Assembly: GCF_030450055.1 (NCBI RefSeq)
Contig: NZ_CP118480.1
Location: 124,001 to 188,000 of the forward strand
DNA length: 64,000 bases
Direction: 5' to 3'
DNA from: Gallaecimonas kandeliae
Lineage (GTDB): Bacteria; Pseudomonadota; Gammaproteobacteria; Enterobacterales; Gallaecimonadaceae
In this document: piece after piece, positions 17,258 through 25,170 of the stretch
Layout: each line of letters begins with the position of its first letter
How positions within the stretch are numbered: the first letter of the stretch is position 1
The notes under the pieces: model-generated
Database searches by the model: none
Told to the model about the DNA's origin: nothing
The model's input: the letters and a program-made list of their open reading frames with translations, nothing else
Made by a program: the position numbers and the translations under genes

Positions 17258-18637
17258 TCAAGCATCGTCACCTGATGACAAAACTGGGTATCGAAAGAAG
17301 GTGGCCCATTCCTTGATATGAAGATTCGCCTCTTTAGATAGTTGGAGATAGGGAAACTCTATCAAGTAGTTGTTCAAGCGATTTCTGAACCTCCTCAGAT
17401 ATTTTTTATCCCTGATAGTATCTAAGTAGCTGTCCAATCCATCGTTCAAAATCTTTTGACGTTGCTCCTTCCTTTTTACGTGATCTATGATCCCAATGTT
17501 ATAAAACTTCGTACCCATGAAATATTCTCTTGGAACTTTGAACTTACTTAACTTACGCGATGCTAGCCTTTTTAAAAGAGGGCTCTTTCCTGGGATGATC
17601 TTCCACTCAATGCGGGTTAAGAAATGACCGAAATCTATCCCCTGAGTAGAAAGTAATTCTGTAGCCTTATCGTATATTTTTAGCTGGCATCCATGCTTGG
17701 AGCCCAGAGTCCTTGTCTCTGTTATTCTATTCATAGGTGTTTCGGGATCTGGTTTGTTACTACCAGAGAATTTCATTATTTCATTGCTACGACTATTCGA
17801 TATAACACTGTGGATAGGGGCATCCTTAATATCTATGGCGATATCTACCCTAGTAACCTTAAGGCTGTCGTAGAAATCACAATAACTCTCAGAGCCAATT
17901 TTTTTCTTTATGAACGTTAGTAACTTGATAAGATGCCGTGGCTGAAGCTTGTCAGGGTTGAACTCTAATCGTATTTGGTTAGGGTTTCTTTTTTTGTTGT
18001 ATAATGATAGATGTATTACTTGTGACTTTACCTCAACGCAGTATGCATACAGATAGAGATTACCATTTTTGAATTCTCGTCTTACTTTAGCCTTTTTGCC
18101 GAAGCATCTTTTCAGACCATCAAAGAGACCCTGTCTCAGTTTGGTCATTGCAATCTGCTCAATTTCCCCTACCACACTCAATTTATCGAAAATGACGTAG
18201 AACTTTTCTTTGTCGAAGATAAACTTTTGGAATTTACTATTGCCCTCTCTTATTTTCTTCATGTATGGACGGTTACTTAGGTAGATAGGGTGAGAGAGGT
18301 GCTTGAAGCTATGATTGCATATGCTTCTACTATCATTCAAAGGTACATTATTGCTTATAGCTTCTAATGCTCTGCTATTAGAGGGGCCGCTTTGCTTTCT
18401 CTTTGCCTGTTCAAGCAACTTGAGTCCATCCTTACTCCTCAGGTACCGATCGAGTTTTTTCTTGGTAATGAAGCCATGGATATCAAAGTTCTTTCGGGTG
18501 ATACCAACACTGTTGAAGTGCTTGGTCAGGCCTGGATGCTTTCTGTATCGTATCCATTTCTTGATTGTAGTCGGTTGAACTGAGAGTTTTTTCGCTACTT
18601 CGTCAATGCTGAACAGAAGTTCTGTATGGTTAGTCAT
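17258..18637 (-). CDS. Rolling-circle-type replication initiator (RstA/Rep_trans-like)
   Basis: This 459-aa protein begins with a MerR/Xis-like helix-turn-helix (FSIDEVAKKLSVQPTTIKKWI). It then carries a central region typical of filamentous-phage RstA and Rep_trans initiators: a VTRVDIAIDIKD strand at ~250, KIYDKATELL at ~315 and LTRIEWKI at ~335. Such proteins nick one strand of a circular form at the origin and start rolling-circle synthesis. I could not assign the catalytic tyrosine with certainty. The start ATG has a perfect AGGAGG. The gene is clearly AT-rich against the chromosome, which supports acquisition with the island. It suggests that the excised island can replicate, as in some integrative elements and phage satellites. 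Confidence 0.65.
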   Translation of the reverse strand: MTNHTELLFSIDEVAKKLSVQPTTIKKWIRYRKHPGLTKHFNSVGITRKNFDIHGFITKKKLDRYLRSKDGLKLLEQAKRKQSGPSNSRALEAISNNVPLNDSRSICNHSFKHLSHPIYLSNRPYMKKIREGNSKFQKFIFDKEKFYVIFDKLSVVGEIEQIAMTKLRQGLFDGLKRCFGKKAKVRREFKNGNLYLYAYCVEVKSQVIHLSLYNKKRNPNQIRLEFNPDKLQPRHLIKLLTFIKKKIGSESYCDFYDSLKVTRVDIAIDIKDAPIHSVISNSRSNEIMKFSGSNKPDPETPMNRITETRTLGSKHGCQLKIYDKATELLSTQGIDFGHFLTRIEWKIIPGKSPLLKRLASRKLSKFKVPREYFMGTKFYNIGIIDHVKRKEQRQKILNDGLDSYLDTIRDKKYLRRFRNRLNNYLIEFPYLQLSKEANLHIKEWATFFRYPVLSSGDDA

Positions 18638-18671
18638 CCTTTCCTCCTGATGATGTTGGTGACTAACCGTA

Positions 18672-18681
18672 TTTACAGATT
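18672..18681 (+). repeat. Third copy of the TTTACAGATT repeat
   Basis: TTTACAGATT lies 35 bases upstream of the Rep start codon, matching the core of the 14-bp repeats at 16445 and 16559. A shorter TTTTACAGA follows at 18686-18694. These could be Rep-binding or autoregulatory sites. Confidence 0.4.
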
Positions 18682-18726
18682 TTCGTTTTACAGAGCGTCA
18701 TGTGGCTGGACGTGGTTGCGCAGGCC

Positions 18727-19242
18727 TTAGTTATAGATATAATCGTTGATGTTAGTAAAAGGCTGGCCTACCCAAGCGTGGCTGTTCATACTTTCTAGCG
18801 TGACTTCACCGCCTGACACGGACCACTGAACCTCTACCGCTTCACCAGCCTTCCATTCATTCTTCAAGCACTCTATCAAAGCGTTTCTGGCTACGTCTTC
18901 GCCTTTCTCCAGTAAGTTGAAGGCGGGGCCGAGAAACATCATTTTGCAGGCGCTTCCAATCACATGTGATCTGTACATAGGAGTTTCGTCAAACATGGAT
19001 AGATAATCATCGACTACGGCTTGGTGCGTTTCTTCGGATATGTAGCCGGTGAAGGTCACGATCGAGTACCCCTTGGGTGACGTTTCAGAAGTCCATTCTG
19101 GTGAATTGAAGGTCGCTTCAAATGCTGGACCGGTCTTGTTGCCGTAATCCTCTGGTTCGTAGTTCTTAACGAGCTGTACCGCTTCGTTCGAGCATGCGGC
19201 CAAAGAAAGAGCTACAGTAACGACAAGTAGCTGCCTTTTCAT
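18727..19242 (-). CDS. Predicted lipoprotein of the island
   Basis: A 171-aa protein with a short type II signal ending in a lipobox (LSLAAC, cysteine at ~17), so it is probably anchored in the cell envelope. The mature part has no motif I recognise. ATG 19242 is chosen over an upstream start because AAGGAG lies just before it and it gives a clean signal peptide. It starts ten bases after the stop of the membrane protein gene upstream, so the two form an operon. Confidence 0.7.
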   Translation of the reverse strand: MKRQLLVVTVALSLAACSNEAVQLVKNYEPEDYGNKTGPAFEATFNSPEWTSETSPKGYSIVTFTGYISEETHQAVVDDYLSMFDETPMYRSHVIGSACKMMFLGPAFNLLEKGEDVARNALIECLKNEWKAGEAVEVQWSVSGGEVTLESMNSHAWVGQPFTNINDYIYN

Positions 19243-19252
19243 AGTTCTCTCC

Positions 19253-20374
19253 TTATGATTCGGTGGCACGACGGAATTCATCATTTCCAAGACGGTTGAT
19301 TTTATAGTTCGCGTAGACACTTCCGAGCAGAACTGCCAAAGGTTTCGAATACTTGATACCAGTTCCCTCCAGGTTTTTAAGTATTTGCAAAGATAAGATT
19401 ATTGAAATCATGTAGTCTAGTAGAAATAGTATTACAAGAACGCTGCTGTTATCACTACTCTCCATGTTTCCAACCTGTTGTATCGTTTCGGCTACCATGG
19501 CAAGAATGATGAAACCGAGGCCAAGCTTTTTTGCTCCCCAGCCTTGAAGGCGATAATTGATGTAGAAAACCCAGGCGAGAAAAAATCCGGGAACGTTGTA
19601 TGTTCCAGATAGATAAACAAGAGAAGGAATCGAATATCCAAAGTTTCCTATTAAACTTGATCGATTAATTCTCTCTTTTGAATAGGTCTGCAAACCTATT
19701 TTGGAAATTCTTTCCGATATTTCATCTGCTTTTTCTTTCGCTATGCCTTTAGTAAGTAATACATCGCCTTTCTTAAACTCTGATAGAAATTTTTCCTTAC
19801 CTATTGAAAACGACCGTTCGGCTATAGTAATGGCCTTCTGTAGCGCTTCCCTTGTCTTTATGGATGACTTGTTCAGATATAATGAGTAGTGCTTATTAAT
19901 ATCTGCTTTTACACTCTCAATAAGCCCCCTTAGTTTTTCAGTGTCTCCAAATGCCGTGCTTGATAGAAGTAACTCTTGACCGCCTTCCCTTACAATCTTA
20001 ACTTGCTTCGGATCGTAAGTAATGCTGCTTATTTCTGATAGTTTTATCGTTAATGGAATTTTACTTAAGAACGTTGGATATATTAAATATCCATTGCTCT
20101 TGTAAGCATAGGAGTTAGATGAATAGGAAATATTTATCATCATTGAAACAAGGAATGCTATTGTTATACAAGCAAGCGGATAAATAATTACTTGAAAGGA
20201 ATAGAAAAGTATTTGAGATAACTGTTCAAAAGGATTGGCATGATGATAGGAATGTTCATTATGAACTTCTTCGAAAAGGCTAGGAAACGAAACCGAAAGA
20301 ACTACAAGAGAACATAAGGCAATCATTATTATTGATAAAAGAACAATTTTTAATTTTGAGACTTTTACTTTCAT
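19253..20374 (-). CDS. Uncharacterised multi-pass membrane protein
   Basis: A 373-aa protein with two hydrophobic segments near the N-terminus (~8-30 and ~55-80), a soluble middle of about 150 residues, and four or so hydrophobic segments in the C-terminal third. The middle begins with a PH-like strand pattern (YLIYPTFLSKIPLTIKLSEI) and ends with a lysine/glutamate-rich helical stretch that could be coiled. The start is ATG 20374, with AAGGAGA upstream. The coding sequence is very AT-rich. It is co-transcribed with the lipoprotein and divergent from the XRE regulator gene. The function is unknown; an envelope-level defence or entry-exclusion role is speculation. Confidence 0.65.
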   Translation of the reverse strand: MKVKVSKLKIVLLSIIMIALCSLVVLSVSFPSLFEEVHNEHSYHHANPFEQLSQILFYSFQVIIYPLACITIAFLVSMMINISYSSNSYAYKSNGYLIYPTFLSKIPLTIKLSEISSITYDPKQVKIVREGGQELLLSSTAFGDTEKLRGLIESVKADINKHYSLYLNKSSIKTREALQKAITIAERSFSIGKEKFLSEFKKGDVLLTKGIAKEKADEISERISKIGLQTYSKERINRSSLIGNFGYSIPSLVYLSGTYNVPGFFLAWVFYINYRLQGWGAKKLGLGFIILAMVAETIQQVGNMESSDNSSVLVILFLLDYMISIILSLQILKNLEGTGIKYSKPLAVLLGSVYANYKINRLGNDEFRRATES

Positions 20375-20433
20375 TTGACTTCTCCTTTTCCGGTTAAACA
20401 TAAGCCGTTTTTTGTCAGGCTGGCCTGCGTCCT

Positions 20434-20445
20434 TTAGTTAACTAA
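20434..20445. promoter_or_regulatory. Palindromic operator candidate between divergent genes
   Basis: TTAGTTAACTAA is a perfect 12-bp palindrome in the gap between the membrane-protein gene and the XRE regulator gene. It is well placed for the regulator to control both promoters. Binding is inferred. Confidence 0.4.
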
Positions 20446-20515
20446 GTAATCCTTAGTATCTGTGACGAGTGTAAGCTCAGAGAATCTTAGCTTTCAAGCT
20501 GAACCACTCAGGTAC

Positions 20516-20788
20516 ATGCAAGCTAAGGACGAATCCCCTTTCTCCCGTCGCCTCAAAGAGGCAAGGTTAGCGAGCGGTTACTCTCAGAAATCCTTAGGGA
20601 TTGCAGCTGGGATTGACGAGTTTGCTGCGTCTGCACGCATGAATCAGTATGAACGCGGAGTCCATGCTCCCGATTTCCTGACTGTCAGGGCGATAGCCAG
20701 GGTTTTGAACCTTCCTACAGCCTTCTTCTATTGTGAGGAAGAGGAACTGGCCGAGATGATCAAAGTTTGGCAGCAAGGCAGGTTCTGA
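20516..20788 (+). CDS. XRE-family transcriptional regulator
   Basis: A small Cro/CI-type DNA-binding protein: SPFSRRLKEARLASGYSQKSLGIAAGI supplies the first helices and MNQYERGVHAPDFLTVRAIARVLNLPTAFFY the rest of the domain. There is little beyond the helix-turn-helix. I chose ATG 20516 (90 aa); the frame is also open from GTG 20462 (108 aa), and neither start has a strong ribosome site. It is divergent from the membrane protein/lipoprotein operon and convergent with the integrase gene, whose stop is only 10 bases away. It is probably an island-encoded repressor. Confidence 0.75.
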   Translation: MQAKDESPFSRRLKEARLASGYSQKSLGIAAGIDEFAASARMNQYERGVHAPDFLTVRAIARVLNLPTAFFYCEEEELAEMIKVWQQGRF

Positions 20789-20797
20789 ACTTTGCCC

Positions 20798-22003
20798 TTA
20801 AAGTAGAGGTGTAACCATGGCGGCAAGCTTCTCCAGTGCATCTCTGCGTTCTTCCAAGTAATCGTGCCTGTTGTAGATGGCCTCAGAGCCCTTAAGTTTG
20901 TGGTTGAGGCAACGTTCGGCGACATCTCCAGACACACCGGCAGCGGCCAACAGGCTTCGACAGGTTCTGCGTAGGTCGTGGACCGTGAAGTATTCGAGAT
21001 CTCCCATCCGGTTTTCTGACATGCCGTTCTTGGCTTTTTCTCTACCAAACAACTTTGCAATCGCCCTGTTGAGGGTATCTTTGCCCATGTGCTGGCGCTT
21101 GCTTGAGCGGCGGTTCGGGAAGACGTGATCCGAACCACAGGCACGCACCTGAAGTTCTTCTAGCCAAGTCAGGGCTAGCCGAGGCAGTGGTATGGTGAAC
21201 CCTATGCCTGTCTTGCTTCGGCCAGCAGGCAACTCCCAAGTCGAACGTTCAAGATCGAACTCGGCCCAAGTCGCTTCGATCAGTTCACTTTTCCGAACAC
21301 CCAGCAGAAGAAGTAGAGCACAGGCGAGGTAGTTGTCCCTGGTGAATTGATCGCTTTGCTCCCTGAATATTTGAAAAGCCTTGTGCAACTCTTCCAAGCT
21401 TAACGCCCTGTCGCGACTCTTTTCGATACCTCCAGCGTCTGTAACCTTCAAAGCGGCGGCTGGGTTGTTGCTGAGTAGCCCCAACTTTATGCCGTGATTG
21501 AACAGCTGCTTCAGGTACATCAGAGCGTCATTGGCGATGCTTGGACGGTCGATAATGCTCCGGAGTACAGCCCTGATCTCCAACGGGGTGATCGTTGCTA
21601 GGGGATATAAGCCCAACTTGAGTGATATGTCTTTACAGTAAATTCGCTTAGGAATTTCTGGATGCTTCAACCACCGGCATCGTTCCTGATGCCAGTCGCT
21701 GAAGAGTTCATCCAGCGTGCGGATGGTGACATCTGATTCCCGTTTTCTTTCGACAATCGGGTTGTTGCCGCTACGTACCATCCTCCTTGCATCCTCTGCC
21801 TTTGAACGGGCTTCAGAAAGCGACAAATGCTTTTCTTTTCCGAGGGTGAACTCTTGGCGTTTGCCGCGCAGCGTATATCTGAGTGCCCAGTAGGCTGAGC
21901 CTTTACGGGGGAGTATCAGGTTTAGCCCATCGCCATCACTGTACCTGTTGGGTTTTCCTTCTTTAATCAAAGACTGAACAGTCTTCGCCGTGAGTTTGCC
22001 CAT
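20798..22003 (-). CDS. P4-type tyrosine integrase
   Basis: A 401-aa site-specific recombinase that inserts and excises the island at the yicC 3' end. It has an N-terminal arm-binding DUF4102-like domain (KLTAKTVQSLIKEGKPNRYSD), a core-binding SAM-like domain, and a catalytic domain with Arg in LLGVRKSELIEATW, Lys in GRSKTGIGFTIPL, HDLRR, LNHK and the nucleophile Tyr in IYNRHDY. ATG 22003 is chosen because AGGAGA precedes it; the frame runs on to 22075. It lies 0.6 kb from attR, pointing away from it, as usual for this family. The GTACTACCCA repeats upstream are likely its arm sites. Confidence 0.92.
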   Translation of the reverse strand: MGKLTAKTVQSLIKEGKPNRYSDGDGLNLILPRKGSAYWALRYTLRGKRQEFTLGKEKHLSLSEARSKAEDARRMVRSGNNPIVERKRESDVTIRTLDELFSDWHQERCRWLKHPEIPKRIYCKDISLKLGLYPLATITPLEIRAVLRSIIDRPSIANDALMYLKQLFNHGIKLGLLSNNPAAALKVTDAGGIEKSRDRALSLEELHKAFQIFREQSDQFTRDNYLACALLLLLGVRKSELIEATWAEFDLERSTWELPAGRSKTGIGFTIPLPRLALTWLEELQVRACGSDHVFPNRRSSKRQHMGKDTLNRAIAKLFGREKAKNGMSENRMGDLEYFTVHDLRRTCRSLLAAAGVSGDVAERCLNHKLKGSEAIYNRHDYLEERRDALEKLAAMVTPLL

Positions 22004-22075
22004 AGCGACACATCTCCTCTTGTTGATGCCCATGAGTTGATGCTGACCAGGCGAACCGCAGACACACCGATACAC

Positions 22076-22101
22076 AGAAAGGAGGCTTCAGCCTCCTTTC
22101 T
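22076..22101. terminator. Strong hairpin upstream of the integrase gene
   Basis: An 11-bp perfect stem (AGAAAGGAGGC and its complement) with a TTCA loop is followed by GTTTTCC on the plus strand. It could insulate the integrase promoter from transcription entering through the island, or act as a terminator for it. Confidence 0.5.
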
Positions 22102-22103
22102 GT

Positions 22104-22599
22104 TTTCCAGCCATAGGGAAACACTTCGCCGGGCTCATGGAGCCGCGAAGTCAGGGTTTTGTGGTGTGGGGGTTGTTGTTGGTCAGCTCTTCTGGGGGGT
22201 ATCACCGCCCAGATGTAGTCACTCGACTTCAGCAAAAAAAGCGTGGGTAGTACAGGGGAAAGTTTGCCGCCGGTTTTTCAGATGGTGCGAGACCCCTTGC
22301 TGTGCAAGCGGTGGTGGATACTTACCTTCTTGGCGTGCTGCTGGAACAGGCTCAACGCTGTTTGGTTGGCGGGTCGTAGTGTAGTGGTTCATGGGGTTTG
22401 GATAGACGGAGCAGAGGTGGGTAGTACCGGCAGAAATTTATCACTAGCGGGCGATTTTGTTGGGTAGTACTACCCACGGTACTACCCATAAAGAGGTGGC
22501 TTTGGTGAGATGGACAAAGACTTTCATAGACAACGCGCCTACAAAAAAGGCCCTTTTATCAGGGCCTTGTAGACAGTTCAATCGCTTGATGTCGCTTAT
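22104..22599. other. Non-coding right end of the island with integrase arm sites
   Basis: About 500 bases without a convincing gene. TGGGTAGTAC/GTACTACCCA occurs at 22244-22253, 22418-22427, 22461-22476 (a perfect 16-bp palindrome made of two overlapping copies) and 22479-22488. These are the likely arm-binding sites for integrase and excisionase. The yicC terminator lies at 22543-22569. Confidence 0.6.
22543..22569 (-). terminator. yicC terminator supplied by the island
   Basis: On the minus strand AAGGCCC and GGGCCTT pair around TGATAAAA and are followed by a TTTTTTG run. Because it lies on the island side of the core repeat, the island brought its own terminator for the gene it interrupts. 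Confidence 0.75.
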
Positions 22600-23459
22600 T
22601 CGATATTCTGGATCTGCTCGCGCATCTGCTCTATCAGCACCTTGAGCTCCACCGAGCTGGCGGTGATGTCGGCGTTGATGGATTTGGAGCCCAGGGTGTT
22701 CGCCTCGCGGTTGAACTCCTGCATCATGAAGTCCAGGCGGCGGCCTATGGCACCGCCTTTCTTGAGGGCGGCGCGGGTTTCCTTGACGTGGGATTCGAGG
22801 CGGTCCAGCTCTTCGGCCACGTCGACGCGGCTGGCCAGCATCACCATCTCCTGCTCGAGGCGGGCGGGGTCCAATTCGACCTTGGCTTCCTCGAAGCGGT
22901 TCTGCATCCGCTCCCTTTGCCAGGCCAGCACTTCCGGCATGCGGGTGCGGACCTTGGCCACTTCTTCCAGCACGCCGGCCAGGCGGGCCTCGATCAGTTC
23001 CTTGAGGTTGGCCCCTTCACGGGCGCGGGCGTCGATGAAGTCCTGCAAGGTGTCGTCGAAGGCCTTCAGCAGATCTTCGCTGATGGCGTCGAGATCCGCC
23101 TCAGGGGCGTTCATGACGCCGGGCCAGCGCAGCACGTCCACCACGTTGACCTGGGCGCCGGGCACCTTGGCGGCCAGCTCGCCGGCGCGGGCCATCAGCA
23201 TCTCGGCCAGGGAGGCGTTGAAGGCCAGGGTGTTGGCGTCGGCGGCGGCCGCCTCGAAGCGCAGCTGCACCTCCACCTTGCCGCGGTTGAGCCGGGCGCG
23301 CAGCTTGTCGCGCAGCACGGGGTCCAGGCCCCGGAAGGACTCGGGCAGGCGCAGGTAGGTCTCGAGGTAGCGCTGGTTGACGGAGCGGATCTCCCAGGAG
23401 GCGTTGCCCCAGTCGGCCCGCACATCTTTACGGGCAAAGGCGGTCATGCTGTAGGTCAT
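22596..23459 (-). CDS. yicC: YicC-family endoribonuclease
   Basis: A 287-aa YicC protein, the normal length. It starts MTYSMTAFARKDV and ends with the conserved EQMREQIQNIE, which is also the recombination core of the island. In E. coli YicC is an endoribonuclease implicated in small-RNA turnover. N-terminal YicC_N and C-terminal DUF1732 regions can both be followed. The coding sequence is intact despite the integration, because the island carries an equivalent last few codons. It is divergent from rph, the usual arrangement in gammaproteobacteria. Confidence 0.93.
   Translation of the reverse strand: MTYSMTAFARKDVRADWGNASWEIRSVNQRYLETYLRLPESFRGLDPVLRDKLRARLNRGKVEVQLRFEAAAADANTLAFNASLAEMLMARAGELAAKVPGAQVNVVDVLRWPGVMNAPEADLDAISEDLLKAFDDTLQDFIDARAREGANLKELIEARLAGVLEEVAKVRTRMPEVLAWQRERMQNRFEEAKVELDPARLEQEMVMLASRVDVAEELDRLESHVKETRAALKKGGAIGRRLDFMMQEFNREANTLGSKSINADITASSVELKVLIEQMREQIQNIE
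22600..22616. repeat. Right attachment-site core (attR) within yicC
   Basis: The second copy of the 17-bp repeat. On the minus strand it is CAGATCCAGAATATCGA, the codons for QIQNI and the start of the last Glu codon of intact yicC, followed by TAA. Confidence 0.85.
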
Positions 23460-23584
23460 AGGGGGTGGTCCTTACCAAATAGGCATCCAGTATACAGGCA
23501 AGTGGCCGCCATTGCTGCCGCCGCCTGGCCCCCCGGGTGCCCATCCCCTATAATGGCCGCCACTTCTTATTGCCAGGACTTGCC

Positions 23585-24298
23585 ATGCGACACAGCGGCA
23601 GAACAGCCAGCCAGACCCGTACCGTCACCCTGACCCGCAACTACACCAGGCACGCCGAAGGCGCCGTGTTGGTGGAATTCGGCCACACCAAGGTGCTCTG
23701 CACCGCTTCTGTTGTGGAAGGGGCGCCCCGCTGGCTGAAGGGCAAGGGCCAGGGCTGGGTGACCGCCGAGTACGGCATGCTGCCCCGCGCCACCCACAGC
23801 CGCAACGACCGCGAGGCGGCCCGTGGCAAGCAGTCCGGCCGGACCATGGAGATCCAGCGCCTCATCGCCCGCAGCCTGCGCGCCGCCGTGGATCTCGGCG
23901 CCCTCGGCGACTTCACCATCACCGTGGATTGCGACGTCATCCAGGCCGACGGCGGCACCCGCACCGCCTCCATCACCGGCGGCTGTGTGGCCCTCCACGA
24001 CGCCCTCTCCTGGATGGTCGAGAAGAAGCTCATCAAGGCCAACCCCTTCAAGCAGATGGTGGCGGCCCTGTCGGTGGGCATGGTCGGCGGCGAGCCGGTC
24101 TGCGACCTCGACTACGAGGAAGACTCCAGCGCCGAGACCGACATGAACGTGGTGATGACTGAAGACGGCCGCATGATCGAAGTGCAGGGCACCGCCGAGG
24201 CCGAACCCTTCAGCCGCCAGGAGCTGAACGCCATGCTGGAGCTGGCCGAGAACGGCATCCGCGAACTCTTCAACGCCCAGCGCGCCGCGCTGGTGTGA
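23585..24298 (+). CDS. rph: Ribonuclease PH
   Basis: A 237-aa phosphate-dependent 3'-5' exoribonuclease that trims tRNA 3' ends. The MRHSGRT start, [30 protein letters not shown] with its catalytic acidic residues, and the C-terminal [17 protein letters not shown] are all standard. I moved the start to ATG 23585, which matches the family's usual 238 residues; the open frame begins 16 codons earlier. pyrE follows after 46 bases containing an attenuator-like terminator, the same arrangement as in E. coli. Confidence 0.95.
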   Translation: MRHSGRTASQTRTVTLTRNYTRHAEGAVLVEFGHTKVLCTASVVEGAPRWLKGKGQGWVTAEYGMLPRATHSRNDREAARGKQSGRTMEIQRLIARSLRAAVDLGALGDFTITVDCDVIQADGGTRTASITGGCVALHDALSWMVEKKLIKANPFKQMVAALSVGMVGGEPVCDLDYEEDSSAETDMNVVMTEDGRMIEVQGTAEAEPFSRQELNAMLELAENGIRELFNAQRAALV

Positions 24299-24306
24299 GT
24301 GCAATG

Positions 24307-24330
24307 GCGGGGCCAGGGCCCCGCTTTTTT
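24307..24330 (+). terminator. Probable pyrE attenuator
   Basis: GCGGGGCC and GGCCCCGC form a tight hairpin followed by six T residues, 8 bases after the rph stop and 14 before the pyrE start. In E. coli, UTP-sensitive coupling of rph translation to RNA polymerase pausing controls a terminator at this place. The same mechanism is likely here. Confidence 0.75.
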
Positions 24331-24344
24331 ATGGAAGCGACCCC

Positions 24345-24986
24345 ATGAAAGCCTACCAGAAAGCCTTTATCGAATTCGCCATCGAGCGCCAGGTGCTGCG
24401 TTTCGGCAGCTTTACCCTCAAATCCGGCCGCCAGAGCCCCTACTTCTTCAACGCCGGCCTCTTCAACACCGGCCGCGACTTGGCCAAGCTGGGCCGCTTC
24501 TACGCCGACGCCCTGGTGGACGCCGGCATCGACTTCGACCTGCTGTTCGGCCCCGCCTACAAGGGCATCCCCATCGCCACCACCACGGCCGTGGCCCTGG
24601 CCGACCACCATGACCGCGACTACCCCTACTGCTTCAACCGCAAGGAGAAGAAGGACCACGGCGAAGGCGGCAGCCTGGTGGGCAGCCCCCTGGAAGGGCG
24701 GGTGATGCTGGTGGACGACGTGATCACCGCCGGCACCGCCATCCGCGAGTCCATGGACATCATCCAGGCCGCCGGCGCCACCCTTGCCGGTGTGCTGATC
24801 GCCCTGGACCGCCAGGAGAAGGGCAAGGGCGAGCTGTCCGCCATCCAGGAAGTGGAGCGGGACTTCGGCTGCCAGGTGATCTCCATCATCACCCTGGCCG
24901 ACCTCATCAGCTACCTGGAGCAGCAGCCGGAGATGGCAGATTCTTTACAGGCGGTACGGAACTATCGCGAGCAATACGGCGTCTGA
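24345..24986 (+). CDS. pyrE: Orotate phosphoribosyltransferase
   Basis: A 213-aa enzyme converting orotate and PRPP to orotidine 5'-phosphate in UMP synthesis. It starts [32 protein letters not shown] and the PRPP-binding loop [16 protein letters not shown] (about 118-134) are present. Length and ends match the E. coli enzyme. It follows rph, and expression is probably tuned by the attenuator between them. A terminator hairpin lies 66 bases beyond the stop. Confidence 0.96.
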   Translation: MKAYQKAFIEFAIERQVLRFGSFTLKSGRQSPYFFNAGLFNTGRDLAKLGRFYADALVDAGIDFDLLFGPAYKGIPIATTTAVALADHHDRDYPYCFNRKEKKDHGEGGSLVGSPLEGRVMLVDDVITAGTAIRESMDIIQAAGATLAGVLIALDRQEKGKGELSAIQEVERDFGCQVISIITLADLISYLEQQPEMADSLQAVRNYREQYGV

Positions 24987-25051
24987 TAGCCGTTGCAAAG
25001 AGGACAAGGATGTTCGAGGCGTTAAGCCTTTTTGATGTCTGCAAGACTTGT

Positions 25052-25075
25052 GGCCGGCTCAGCCGGCCTTTCTTT
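25052..25075 (+). terminator. Terminator downstream of pyrE
   Basis: GGCCGGC-TCA-GCCGGCC is followed by a T-rich tail (TTTCTTTC). Confidence 0.7.
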
Positions 25076-25089
25076 CGCTCGAACGCATT

Positions 25090-25113
25090 ATTGAAATGAG
25101 AATTGATTTCATT
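25090..25113 (+). promoter_or_regulatory. Fur-box-like operator before the TonB receptor gene
   Basis: TTGAAATGAGAATTGATTTC is an interrupted inverted repeat close to the Fur consensus of GATAAT/ATTATC hexamers. It ends about 58 bases upstream of the receptor start, so iron repression of the receptor is likely. No binding data are available. Confidence 0.6.
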
Positions 25114-25170
25114 TAAGGTGCGCCCTGTGATTTGACCAGGCCGCCGTTGGTGGCACACAGGAAGTCCCAG

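Larger units (their letters stand above)
3096..22616. mobile_element. Integrated genomic island at the 3' end of yicC
   Basis: The boundaries are a perfect 17-bp direct repeat at 3096-3112 and 22600-22616. The right copy is the last codons of yicC. A P4-type tyrosine integrase gene lies next to it, an AlpA-like protein is encoded inside, and copies of GTACTACCCA sit near both ends. The cargo is a DISARM-like operon, an IS remnant, a Rep/peptidase module, a membrane protein/lipoprotein pair and an XRE regulator. Base composition is clearly more AT-rich than the chromosome to the right. As I recall, the 3' end of yicC is also the site used by MGIVflInd1-type mobilizable islands of Vibrio and Shewanella; whether this island has a matching oriT was not established. 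No conjugation genes are visible, so it would need a helper to move between cells. Confidence 0.85.

Noticed and set aside
3096-22616. tRNA gene as the integration target
   Set aside because: No tRNA-like cloverleaf is visible at either core; the repeated sequence is the coding 3' end of yicC.
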